Origin: Trichoderma breve | Taxonomy: Eukaryota > Ascomycota > Sordariomycetes > Hypocreales > Hypocreaceae | Assembly (NCBI RefSeq): GCF_028502605.1 | Contig: NW_026611594.1 | Location: 451,501 to 515,500, forward strand | Reading direction: 5' to 3' | DNA length: 64,000 bases | Part shown: positions 11,255 through 22,300 of the stretch, piece after piece | Position numbering within the stretch: position 1 is the stretch's first letter | How the letters are laid out: every line of letters starts with the position of its first letter | Made by a program: the position numbers and the translations under genes | Notes under the pieces: model-generated | What the model saw: the letters and a program-made list of their open reading frames with translations, nothing else | Database searches by the model: none | Told to the model about the DNA's origin: nothing

Positions 11255-12811
11255 ATGGCTGGCGAGAGGCCGTTCCCGGCATCGCCTCTGCCTATAGGCG
11301 GGCCGAGAAAATCCAGCTCGGGTGCTCGAACAATGTCCCCCAACTCGGTTTCTGTGCTCGGTGCCCATCCTTATGGATCTCTTCATGTTGTCCAGCCCGA
11401 CGAGCCCATGGATATAGAAGAACGCCAAGATAGTCTGCCACCTCCTCTAGACCCCCCTGAGAACCTGAATAGCCAAAAACAAGTTCAGTTTAGCGATGCT
11501 CGGACAGAGATCCGAGACGACTCGTCGAGTCTATCAAACAGTGTGTCCATGAGCCACTCCATGGGCGGAGGAGACGTTCTCCTCATTTTGGACCTGCCAG
11601 AAGTCTATCTCGTGGGATACGACACCACCTCATTCACTGCCAGGCACTTTGGAGGCATCAGAGATATCCCGCCCGGCCCTCATTTCTTCTGGGTAACTCA
11701 TCCCGACAGCGGCGCCGTCAGGACTGGTTTCTGGATTGTATCCTCTGGCACACACCAAGTTCATGTTTTGCAATGGGACAAGTTCAACGAGACCGTGCTT
11801 GAACCTTCGCGAGCAGAGGCCCGAATTCAAGCTGAAAACCTCGACAGTTTTCATGACAAGCTGGTCCCTTATAATGACCCCTCGTCCGTCAATCCAGAGG
11901 GAGAAAAGCTTGATACAACCGTCCAAAAGGCAGCGAATGAGAAATGGAAGATATGGAAACAGTTATCTGGGCACGTCATCGAACAGGTGCTCAGCCGCGT
12001 TACCGGGCAGCACGCCAGCAGTTGGCATGTCGATACAACGGATCGTGTCAAGGGAGCTGTCCTTTTAGGCGCAGAGATGGAGCTTGAAATAAGATTCGCA
12101 AACCACGTGCTCCAATCGAGAGAACTCAACTTCAGCTTCTCGCAGCACTCAAAGACATATTCTGCTAATACTCTGGGAGCCGCTCGAAGCTTGGCTGCTA
12201 CAGATGCAACGTCCTACATGATGTCTGTCATGAGTGAACCCAACAACGAGCTAGCCGAAGTTGACGTTGTTGGGGAACTGCAGTTTGCCTTTATTGTCGG
12301 CGTGCATCTTGGAAATGATGCCTGTATCCAGCAGTGGTGGCATATGGTGCTCAAGCTCATCCTCAAGGCATATCTTTTGCCGGAGTACCGCCCAGTTCTC
12401 GCTGCTAAGCTACTACAGACCATTGCCGCGCAGCTTCAATATAGCTCCGAGTGGCTGGATGAGTCCATCATGGACTATAGCGGCTCCAACAGCCAAGAGC
12501 TGAGGCTTGCCCTCATCATCTACAAACGCCGGCTGGAAGAGGTCCTCAGAAGCCTCGGCACTGACGCCACACCCGAACAGACCAAAGTCGGCACCGCGTT
12601 CGCCAGAGTGGAAGCCGAAGTCGTGGCCCTCGGGTGGGATCTGCATGCCGACTACCTGAGAAAGGGTAAAGTGATGATGGAAGACGGCGAGGAAGTCGAG
12701 GTGGAAATGGCGGAGCTGCAGGCTGAAGACGAGCGTGGCGAGTGGGCGCCCGAAGTTGTCGAGCTTGACGAGCATGGACGCCAGCGGGACTTGGTGTCGT
12801 GGAACGATTAG
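11255..12811 (+). CDS. aar2: AAR2 family pre-mRNA splicing factor
   Basis: Single-exon gene of 518 aa. Aar2 is the U5 snRNP assembly chaperone that holds Prp8 in the cytoplasm and is exchanged for Brr2 in the nucleus. The AAR2 beta-rich N domain starts near residue 106 with DVLLILDLPE, then GYDTTSF and the family hallmark IPPGPHFFW (138-146). The helical C domain lies around 335-435 (FIVGVHLGND, then the WW-containing helix). Residues 1-104 are a Ser/Pro-rich extension absent from the yeast and animal proteins. Met at 11255 is preferred because it begins a sensible MAGERP.. N-terminus and lies close to the domain; the frame stays open 52 codons upstream without an obvious better start, and a start at Met103 would give a family-sized protein. 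The C-terminal 80 residues are acidic. Confidence 0.88.
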   Translation: MAGERPFPASPLPIGGPRKSSSGARTMSPNSVSVLGAHPYGSLHVVQPDEPMDIEERQDSLPPPLDPPENLNSQKQVQFSDARTEIRDDSSSLSNSVSMSHSMGGGDVLLILDLPEVYLVGYDTTSFTARHFGGIRDIPPGPHFFWVTHPDSGAVRTGFWIVSSGTHQVHVLQWDKFNETVLEPSRAEARIQAENLDSFHDKLVPYNDPSSVNPEGEKLDTTVQKAANEKWKIWKQLSGHVIEQVLSRVTGQHASSWHVDTTDRVKGAVLLGAEMELEIRFANHVLQSRELNFSFSQHSKTYSANTLGAARSLAATDATSYMMSVMSEPNNELAEVDVVGELQFAFIVGVHLGNDACIQQWWHMVLKLILKAYLLPEYRPVLAAKLLQTIAAQLQYSSEWLDESIMDYSGSNSQELRLALIIYKRRLEEVLRSLGTDATPEQTKVGTAFARVEAEVVALGWDLHADYLRKGKVMMEDGEEVEVEMAELQAEDERGEWAPEVVELDEHGRQRDLVSWND

Positions 12812-14229
12812 GGGTTTACGGCCAGGGACGGGCGTGAACGGGACGAGAGGCAGGATGCCAGGCAGTCTGTGGAGGAGCCGCGTGAGAAGCATGCTGGCTG
12901 GACGGGCTTGAATGGGTGGTCGAAGTTGGTTACGGGGAGGCGGATGAGTGCTCTGAAACAGGCAAAGACACGGATGATTTTGTCAGACTCTCCTTGAATG
13001 GGGGTTTTCTGAGTTTGAGGGATTGTTTATCCATGCTTGGCGTTTGGGGACTGGGCGGGTGTATATGGAGTGTATTTGGTATGGATTGGGTAGATGGAAA
13101 AGGGCTACGGTCTTTGGGAGTGGTTGAGCTCTGCTTTGATGAGTTTCCTAATTCAACATAATGTTTACTCGACTGGCTCTTTGTGCTGAGATGCTTGAGA
13201 ATGGGTACTGCAGACTCTTCATTCATGAAAGAACAAGAGATTCCACTCGTCTTTTGGAGAATATATTATCTTGATTGCTTTTCTCCTGTTGGAAACATGG
13301 CCGCACTGGTTTTGCAGGTCTTCTATACCGAGTAAAGCGAGGCCCTGAACGACGGATTGGTCAGTATTGTTGAAATACAAAAAAGGGATTATTTTACAAA
13401 AGGCTATTGAGGTTTATATTTCAACATGTGTACTTGCTGAGATGTTGTTGACAGCACATTGAACCTGGTGATGGTGTGGACATCTTGGAGTGGATAATCA
13501 TTCCTATACTCTAAATAAAGAGCATGTACAGACAGACCTTGGACCATCATCACAATTGTACGTGGATATTCGCGTATAGGAATTTGTTTACTTGCTAGAG
13601 ACTGAATAAAGGGCTGAGGATTCGTTTGATGGTTGACTGCTCGTGATTACTGATTTCTGCTGCCTCATCTGTCGCAAGAATTTACAACCATTGGGAAGGT
13701 CTTGGTACAGCAGAGATCGGCCTGCTGATGTCTGGTGTTTAGCATCTATTACATCATTGGGATATCTTGAAGACTCTTGCTTGGCAATTGGGCCATGAAT
13801 GTCGATCGTGAGATTACAGCCCTGTCTGGCATAATTATAAGCAGATATGATGGCTTCATAGGCTTTGCATTTCATATCTTGAGACTGCGTGACGACCCAT
13901 TACGCGTCACGCCCTAGAATACACGCACACGCAAACATTCACATACACGCATGTCTCTGCTGCACTTTGTAAACGTTTGAAGATTTCATTAGCCTGCCAG
14001 ACCCGTTACAATCCGCCCAAAGCAAGGCCATGCAAATGCCAGTGGGAAACCTATCCCCGTGCCAGGGGATATGCGACTCCGGCCCCTTTTGTATTCCACA
14101 TCCTGAAAGCTGCAAAAGGAACAGCAGCGCAAGATGCTTCTCTCGACCATTTCTTCTTTGTTCCTCCTCGCTTCTTCCCCGTTGCCAACTCCCAACAGCG
14201 CCAAAAACGCCACCAGCCCAGCCAACCGT
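12812..14229. other. Convergent 3' regions of AAR2 and RPS16
   Basis: No supported gene. The first 300 nt after the AAR2 stop are strikingly G-rich and C-poor on the plus strand. Further on, AT content rises and small frames of up to about 95 codons occur without recognisable features. The stretch probably holds the AAR2 3' UTR and, at its right end, the RPS16 3' UTR. Confidence 0.55.
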
Positions 14230-15081
14230 TTATCGGTAAGACTTCTGGTACCTGGCACGAGCACCGGGACCACCAAACTTCTTGGGCTCGCAGCGGCGGT
14301 TGTCGGCGACCAGCAGGGTGCGGTCGAACTGGACGAGGGCCTGCTTCAGCAGGTTCTTGGAGTGCTCGTCGACGTACTTCTGGTAGTAGGCGATGAGGGA
14401 CTTGGCGATGGCCTGGCGGATGGCGTAGATCTGAGAAGTGTGACCACCACCGGTGACGCGGACGCGGATGTCGACGTTGGCGAACTTGTCGAGGCCGACA
14501 ACCAGGAGGGGCTCGTAGACCTAAAGGAAGCAGGAGTCTTAGTATATGCGTTCTTCTCTCGTTTTGTTCCGTCATCTCTAGCAATTTGTGGCCGTCTCCA
14601 ACATCATCTGCCAAGTGATTCCCCTCCAACTTGTGTGGTTTTCAATGTTTGACAAGGGATTCGTCTCGGGATGAATTGGAGGCGGCCACAGAGCTTTTCG
14701 AATCGTATCGGAGAAGAGTGTAAAGGATTGCGTGCGTACCTTGAAGCGGAGGATCTCAGGCTGGACCAGAGACAGAGGTCGGCCGTTGACCTTGACGAGA
14801 CCACGGCCAGCCTAGAAGAGAGCCAAATGTCAGCATTTCCACATGTCGATTTGAATCCTGGAATCTCGAATCCGCGCCCATCTCCTCAAAAACAAAGAAA
14901 AATTCCTCCATGACGTCTGCCCACATCTCCCGTTTTTGCACATCACATCTCCATCTCCAAGTCCCTCCCTCCAAACTCGTATCATCGCTCTCGTTCCTTC
15001 GTTTCCACTAACCTTGCAGTGGGCGACGGCAGTGGCCGTCTTCTTCTTGCCGAAGCATTGCACGCTCTGAGTTGACGACAT
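14230..15081 (-). CDS. RPS16: 40S ribosomal protein S16 (uS9)
   Basis: Small-subunit protein uS9, whose C-terminal tail reaches the P-site tRNA. Exons on the minus strand are 15081-15013, 14811-14740 and 14520-14230 (69+72+291 nt; 143 aa, the usual eukaryotic length). Both introns have GT..AG ends between complete codons. Recognisable are the N-terminal [16 protein letters not shown], then [12 protein letters not shown], the [14 protein letters not shown] core and the invariant tail ending in [11 protein letters not shown]. Codon use is strongly biased to C/G third positions, as expected of a highly expressed gene. It is head-to-head with RPL32 across 518 bp, suggesting coordinated expression. 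Confidence 0.97.
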
Positions 15082-15599
15082 GGTTGCTGGTGGTATGTCT
15101 GAGTTGTTGCGTTGCTGCAGTCTCGCTTCGCTTCTCGTCGTGATGGTGCTGGTCCCCTTTTCGCCTAGGACGGATTTTTTTGCGTCCCGGCCACCAGCGC
15201 CTCCAGCGGAACAGCGCGAGGGTTTGTGCCCTTAATGTGCGCTATCCCTCTTTGGGCCGCACGACAAGTTCTTGCTGCAACTTTTTTTTTTTTTCGCAGT
15301 GGCAGATCGGGGTACGTACTGGTGGGTTAGTGGGGTTCCGCAGCTGTATTTTTGGTGCGCCTGCCAAACAAAGTCGCAGAAACCGCACGATCGCACCGCC
15401 CACACGTGATGCGTGCCCTAAACCCTTTGCCTTAGTGTTACCGATTGTGGCATCCGCCAAAATTTCGCATCGAGTGAAGCATCACGCCGGACATAATCAA
15501 CCACAGCCCGACTAAGCCGTCAAGGTACGTTTATGCCGATTCAATTTCTCTCGCGAGATCCTCATAGTTACGGAAATCTAACGAATCTCGCTGTTCCAG
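15082..15599. promoter_or_regulatory. Divergent promoter shared by RPS16 and RPL32
   Basis: 518 bp separate the two start codons. Visible elements are a T-run of 15 near 15283-15297 (pyrimidine-rich for RPL32, A-rich for RPS16), a CACGTG box at 15404-15409, and a double half-site reading CCCTAAACCC at 15417-15426. The last resembles telomere-repeat-type words, which are known in several ascomycetes as Tbf1-type ribosomal-protein gene motifs. That a Tbf1-like factor acts here is inference. Confidence 0.6.
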
Positions 15600-16440
15600 A
15601 TGGTCGCCGCCAAGAAGCACGTCCCCATCGTCAAGAAGCGTACGTCAATTTTACCACGATTTGAATGAGAGAAGAGAAGGATCCTCGAGATACGGTCGCC
15701 CTCGCCTTTTTTGCCCTATTCTCTCCTTTTCCGACTGCCTTCGATAGCCCACACGACGAATGGAGAAAAAATTTCTACGAGAACGACATTGAAGCGCAGT
15801 TGGATGGTTTGAAATAGGGCAAAAGAACGAGAAACCCCGAATCGAGCCTCTTTCTCCCTCTTGTCACTCGAAATTCAAGGCGTTCGAACGTGGAATTAAC
15901 TAGGAATTTGCAGACAAGACCCGCTTCGCCCGTCACCAGAGTGACCGGTTCGATCGTGTCGATGCCAGCTGGAGAAAGCCCAAGGGTATCGATGGACGTG
16001 TCCGCAGACGTTTCAGGGGCACTATCCGCATGCCCAAGGTACGACTTTGCCCATGAAGCGGGAGAGGAAGAGGAGCAATCCCTTTCCACCGCTGGAAGAA
16101 TCTTCAATTCAAGGAAACAGAAAGTGCTGACGATGGATACAATGATAGATCGGCTATGGCTCCAACAAGAAGACCCGTTTCTTGACTCCCTCCGGCCACA
16201 AGGCTTTCCTCGTCCACAACGTCAAGGACCTTGAGCTGCTGCTGATGCACAACCGAACCCACGCTGCCGAGTACGTCACTCTCCCATCTTATCTCTGGAA
16301 CACTCCCCCTCGACTAACCTCTTTCCCACAGGATTGCCAGCGCCGTCTCATCCCGAAAGCGAATCGACATCATCTCCCGCGCCAAGCAGATCGGTGTCAA
16401 GGTCACAAACGCCAAGGCCAAGGTCACAACGGAGGTCTAA
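15600..16440 (+). CDS. RPL32: 60S ribosomal protein L32 (eL32)
   Basis: Large-subunit protein eL32. Exons 15600-15639, 15914-16038, 16149-16270 and 16332-16440 total 396 nt (131 aa, the usual family length). Introns are 274, 110 and 61 nt, all GT..AG. The protein begins [13 protein letters not shown] and continues with the family core: [43 protein letters not shown] and [20 protein letters not shown]. The first exon has only 13 codons and is followed by the longest intron, a common layout for fungal ribosomal-protein genes. Strong codon bias matches its divergent neighbour RPS16. Confidence 0.97.
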
Positions 16441-16531
16441 ATTTAGACCTAGGCGTTTACGGGGACTTGAGAGAGAGAGGGAAAGTTCTGTCGGTATCAT
16501 CGGGTGTGGATGTGACGATAGAGAAAACAAA

Positions 16532-16537
16532 AATAAA
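16532..16537 (+). terminator. AATAAA polyadenylation signal for RPL32
   Basis: An exact AATAAA hexamer 92 nt after the RPL32 stop codon. Fungal genes use this signal only loosely, so it is a candidate. Confidence 0.4.
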
Positions 16538-19135
16538 GCATTTAAAGCACACACAACAACGGAGAACAAAAAAAAGATTAAACAGTTCACAAAAAGGCTT
16601 TTATTTTGGCACTCCTGTGTTTGTTGTCTTTTTTTTTTCTTCTCAGACTCTCCGGGTTTATCGGGTTTTTTTATCTCTGGAAAGGAGGGGGGCGCATGCA
16701 GACTTCCATTGCTGCTGTCTTGTTTTTTTGAAAGAGAGGTGCTACGGGTTGCTTTTATTGCCATGCGCGCATGCATGCTGCATTGCGGCGGGAGAAGGGA
16801 AGACGTATTGTCCAACTGCTAGGGAAATATGACGCACCGTTGACGACAATGATGAATTCTGATGCCCACGATTGCCTGCTGTGATGTGTCGGGTTCGTGG
16901 GTGTGATGTGAGCATGTGAGAAGACGGGGAGCTGACATGACTTGATGACAGACCAGGCCAGAATATATTGACATCATTTACCAGTCAAGACGATATACTG
17001 CAAGCTCATGGAAAGACGACTCTTCAAGAATATCAAGAGGCTCAGTCTACCCTTTTATTCGGACAGCTATCGATCATCTACCTTTCCTTCAGTACTCGCT
17101 CCTCTCTACCAAGCTGCCATATCACTCAAAGCAATCATTTACAAATACTGAAAACTTACACACTATTCCTAAGACTCCCCGTCAACTCATAATAACCTTC
17201 AACGGCTCCACTCAAATCTATCAAAAATTCTCCATCATGGCAATCCCCCCTCCACCGTTTAACACTTCTCCAAAACAGACTTTGCATATAACCACCTAAG
17301 ATAATCACAGCCAACACATAGAATCATTTAAACAACTTGAAAGCCACCAAACAGTACCTCTTTTCATAGTCTCAACTCCATAACTCTAGGGAAATATGCT
17401 ACTCGGTTGCTTAATCCACTTCTATTTCTGAATCTATCCACACAGTTAGTAATCCTGCTGACTACTCACAACGAACAACTAAGTCCCTTTGCTTGGGTTG
17501 AGTCTCTCAGGATCGATAATTAATGTACTTGAATGAATTACTCTGCAAAAGCAAACATCGTAATGAAAACTTCTACAGAGCCACGTCTCAATCAAAGCTA
17601 ATCACCCAACTAGACAAAACCATCTGTCACTCTAAATGATTCAGCTATCCTCCGCATCTACACTTCACACTTTACGACATCAAGTTACTTCTGATTAAGA
17701 CAGAAACTAGCTCCTGCCAACCTATTGCCCAGATTAGGGTTTGTGTATTTAGCTAGCTAGATACTTATGGTCGTTCATGCTAAAACAAACTACGAACAAT
17801 CACGTTACTTCTCAGTAATCCCCTCCCGTATAGCAAAAACAACAGCAAACTAACCAAGGGCATGTCCTCACCACTATCTCGTAACCCCAACTAAACAAAG
17901 CCTTTCTTAACAACTACGTATTCCCAAACCAATTTCACAACATCTACACCACTTTACACCAACCCATCCTAACAACACAACAGCAATGCAACCACCCCCT
18001 CCAAAGATGTCTAGACACTCATCATTCTCCCCAAGTCTACAGCTACATCTCCAATCCTCTACAATATCACATAATTCAACACATCAATATCATCCAGAAA
18101 TCACTTTAAATCACCTCTAATCATCCCACATCTCACATCTCACCAAAAGCAACGAAAGGCACATAAAGGAGTCAAAATAAAAATCACAACATCATCTCTT
18201 AAGAAGCTAAAAAACTAAAACAAAAATGGGTATCATCACCCTTCAATCCTCCCCAAACTCAAACCACTCCTCTGCTCCTCTCCTCTCTTAATTCACCCAC
18301 AGCACCACCAAAAAATACACATACTACTACAAACACAAAAGACACAAAAAATGGTAAAAGGAATAAAAATCCCACATCCCATCATAGGAAGATCTTCTTC
18401 CCTAGGGACACCAAAGAACAGAAGATGGAAAAAAGAAAGTAAACCACCAGGGTCTATCTAGTCCATCGCAAGAGAAAATGTATCAGTATCGGCTATGCTT
18501 TCCCATCCCGCTCCTCCAAGCACAAAAAAAAGAAACCAAGAAAGAACAAGAAAGAAAAGAAAAGGGAAAAAAGAGTCAAAAGATTGCAAGTAACCACATC
18601 GTACAAACACACCGAGTCAACACGACCAGAAGAAACAAACACACAAAATCTGAAATGGAAGAAAAGGAGACATAAATAAAAGTTTAAATACCTGCCTGAC
18701 CAAAGCGAAAATGAAAAGAAGAAGCAGCCTGTAAAGAATAATCCCATCCCATCCCCTCCAAATTCCTCCCTGGTAAAAAAGAAAAAAAAGCAACCACGCC
18801 AATGTAGTGTCCTCTTTTTTCTTTCTTTCGCCAACCGAGTGAAATTGTGTGCGCGAAGAAGAGTGGTGTATATCTCATCATGAAACATGTTGACATGACA
18901 AATGAAAAAGCGAGACTTCAACTTCAAGCTTTAGATGAAAGACGGGAAGAACAAAAAAGAAGATTTTGAAAGCCGTTTTCGATGATAAACAGCCCATAAT
19001 AAAGAACAAGAACAAGAACAAAGCATGTGGTGCATTTGTCGCATTCAAATTTCGTCGTCATGTTGGAAAACTCTTTTTTTCTCTTTTCCCCCGCTGGATT
19101 CCCGCAAACGCCCATGATGGCTAAATCTGGTCCGA

Positions 19136-19160
19136 CAACAACAACAACAACAACAACAAA
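19136..19160. repeat. (ACA)n trinucleotide repeat
   Basis: About eight perfect ACA units in the region just downstream of the Tea4-homologue stop. Non-coding. Confidence 0.85.
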
Positions 19161-19362
19161 AGACAAAAGATTTCTCATACAAAGGATGAAGATGACAAAG
19201 CCGTGCGCTGCGCGACGGGATGAGCGTGAATCCAGCAGCTGAATTTTCCTCCAAAACAGCGATCAACGTGTGGGGTGGGTAGAATATAGGGGGCCTCAAG
19301 GCTTCCCCTCGAACAAAACATTATGTACAAGTAATAAGAAGGCTGTTTATTTCCGCGTTAAT

Positions 19363-22300
19363 TCAGCGGGATCCTCGAGTGCGTTGTTTCCTTGCCAACC
19401 AATCTCCAAGCATGTTGTCAAGTTGCTAGCACGCTGTCAGTTTTTGGCTCTCTTCGCATATCAAGGCGATGCCACTTACCGTTGTTATCTCTGCCAACTT
19501 GGCATTCTGCTCCCGGAAGAGGGGACCTACAACTGGATGATCGCTGCTCGCGGGCACCACATCCGTCTTGTCGTACACCACGACCAAGAGATCGCGGATA
19601 TGCTCGGGCTCGTCAAAAAAGGCACGAAGCTTCATGTCGTCCCAGGTCGGTTCCTTGCTTCCCGTGGAAGAGGAGCTGCTCTTGGATCGATCCTCCGCAG
19701 ACTGGGTAAGTTCTGGAGAGGGCGATACAGAAGGTGAACGGTCCTCTGGAGACGAAGTGTCTACCATAAGAGCAGGTGGCTCTGATGAGGTAACCGGAGA
19801 CACGGGAGATGGTTCCGCGGCTGGGCGAGTCTCTGGCTTGGTTGGGGGTTGCGGTGAAGGGGAAGGTCTGTAATTGGGAGAAAACGGATTGGTATCGGGG
19901 AAAGTGCCCGGGATGATGGGCTCTTCCACCTCTTCCTCCTGGGGTGCCTTGGGGGCCCCGGGCTTGGAGCTGCTGGGCTGAGGCATCCGATCCAGAATGT
20001 TTTCGCCGTCATCTGACTCATCATCAGAATCGGATAGATCCAGGTGGTTGAGCGCACGCGGTGCGGTGGCAGATCTGGGACTAGGAACCACTTCGCCTCG
20101 GCGGGAGGTGGGAGAAAGCGGCTGATCCAGGGATGGGCGGCCGCGAGGAGGCTGGTGTGATGGGACTTCATGCGTCTCGTTCGTTTCGGGGTTGACGATG
20201 CGCATCGAGGGTGGGGGAACATTGGAGACGTCGTTGATGCGGCTTTCCGCCAAGTACGAGGCAAGCTCCACGGTGGAAGCCTGGGGCGCCTTGTTGTTGA
20301 CGGTTGGCTCGATCCGGGCTTGAGGCTTGTGCAGCTTGGCCGGCTGCCTGGCCTTTTCGGGAGATGAATGCTCCTCTGAGAAGCGCTCCTCGCTGTCGCG
20401 TGGCTCGCTCTCGAGCCCGTCGTCGTCGGGCGACCTCTTTTTGTCTTTTCTCGAAAAGAAGCCTCGGAGACCACCCGGTTTCTTGTCCTTGTTGTTTTCC
20501 TTTTCCTTCTTGTCCTTGCTCTTCTTCCTGTCCTTGTCGGACATGAGCTCCTTTTCGAGCCTGTCCAAGCTTGTCCGAGACTTGCCGACAGAGTCGGTGG
20601 ACTCCCGAGGGGCGTCATCCCGCAGCAAGTTAGGCGTAAGGGTGATCTTTTTGGTCTCGGCTGTTTCGTCCTTAAAGAAAGAGTCGGTGTTCCTGATGTT
20701 GCCGTTGCGAGATATGCTGGGGCCTTTCTTCTCCACAATGTCGAGGCTTCCTCGCAAATCTTCTTCGTCAGAGGACTCGTCGAGGGTTTGATCCGATGGC
20801 TTGGCGCCTTTGGATGATTTGGTCTTGAGCGGTTCCACTCTGGCGCTGTCATCGGCAGGGTCGCCATCGGATGCCGACTGTTGCTTCGTCTGGGTAGCGT
20901 CTAGCATCTCATTAAGGTCTTCTTCTTCCGAAGAATAGTCGTGGTCAGAGTAGTCGTGATAGGTGGGCTCTGCAAAAGCGACTGTTGCCTTTTTCTTGAT
21001 GCCAATGGAAAAGCCAGTCTTTGGTTTTTGCACTTGTTGCTGATCGGTCAACATGGTGGCGGAGAGCTGGTTAAACAGTTAGTTATGACAAAGGCCTTTT
21101 CCTTTCCAGCATGAAAGGGATTGCGTACATCAATGTTCCTGTGCTTGTTCAAACGAGCGAGCCTTTCGGTAGGCGTCTCAATGTGTTCGGCTGGTAGGTA
21201 GCCTGGAAATATGTTAGCCAACGTGGATGGATTTCTCAAAGTAGAACCAAGCCGTCAACGTACCAATGCTACTATCCTTGACTACTCTAACCAGCCACCA
21301 ATAGCTGTTGCTATCGTCTAGCAGAACCATGGTGTCGCCCTTGGTTGCATTGGCTTGGCCCTCGACGGTGGCCACAAAGGTGTGGAGGGCGTAAACGAAT
21401 TCGAAATCAATGTCCTCTGGTTCATGTAAGCATTCTGCCGCCCAACCATATTCAATGAAGCGTGGGTCATCAGGGAGGGAAAAGTCGGAATCATCATCTT
21501 CTTCAAAGGACTTGTTGTAAGGTATCGTGAGCGACATGTCGGGCTCACAATCTGCCTCGTGCGCGCAAAGGTGACGGTCGTTGCAGTCGAAGTCACAGTC
21601 GCATTCCGCAAAATACGTGTCGTCCTTGGCAACGAGAACATGCTGACTGTCGGGATCGTGTGCCAACGCGTTGCCATCCTTGTCCACCGCGGGATCCTAG
21701 CCTTTGGTCTCCAAGCTTTGCGTCTCACTGCCGTCGTCTGACTGGCCAATTACGTAGCTGTCGACGTGTCTTTTGTCGCCGTCTTCGTTGTCGTCGTCTT
21801 CGTGGCTGCGGCCCGCATACTCACCCGGGAGAAGATGACGATGGGCAATGCGATTGTGCTGTAGGGAATCTGTATCTGTGTCTGCTGTGCTGGGAGCTGG
21901 AGATGGGGAGGAAGAGTGAGGGTGCGAGTGCAGTGACGTCCAGGGGGTCCGTGGGATGCAAGATAGGGAAGAAACTCGCCGCGGCCAGGCCACGGGAGTG
22001 ACAACAGAGCTGCACGCACCATCTTCGATGGAAGGCGAACTGGAGATGCGATCCATCATGTCGTCATCGAGGTCGCCATCCTCCTCGATGTCGTCGTCGT
22101 CGGCCATGCCGCCATTCTGGGCGACGGCCAGCGAGTCCTGCTGGTGCTGGTGTTGCTGATACACGTCCATGCCGTCGGCAATATTTTCAGCGTTCGGTCG
22201 GCCGTTGTCTTTGTCGGAGGCAGCCCAGGGACTGCGGGATTGCGCGATGGCGGTCTCGTGGGCGACTTCGCGAAGGGTCTCGGCCTGGTGCGGAGCGAGC

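Larger units (their letters stand above)
16441..19362. other. Convergent gene-free region between RPL32 and the Tea4 homologue
   Basis: No supported gene. From the RPL32 stop to about 16960 the plus strand is G-rich. From about 16970 to 18340 it switches to a very G-poor, A/C-rich composition, several 60-nt lines holding only 1-5 G. Frames in it are short and composition-driven. An (ACA)n run lies at 19136-19160. The region likely contains the two facing 3' UTRs and termination zones. Confidence 0.55.

Noticed and set aside
16970..18340. A RIP-degraded transposon as explanation for the skewed block
   Set aside because: The block is rich in C on the plus strand with many intact CpA and CC words and no TpA excess on both strands; no transposase or reverse-transcriptase remnants or terminal repeats were seen.
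19761..20867. 368-codon frame on the minus strand in another phase of the Tea4-homologue gene
   Set aside because: Lies wholly inside the large low-complexity exon; composition is Arg/Pro/Ser-rich, typical of a shifted frame, and the real frame carries the conserved C-terminal motifs.
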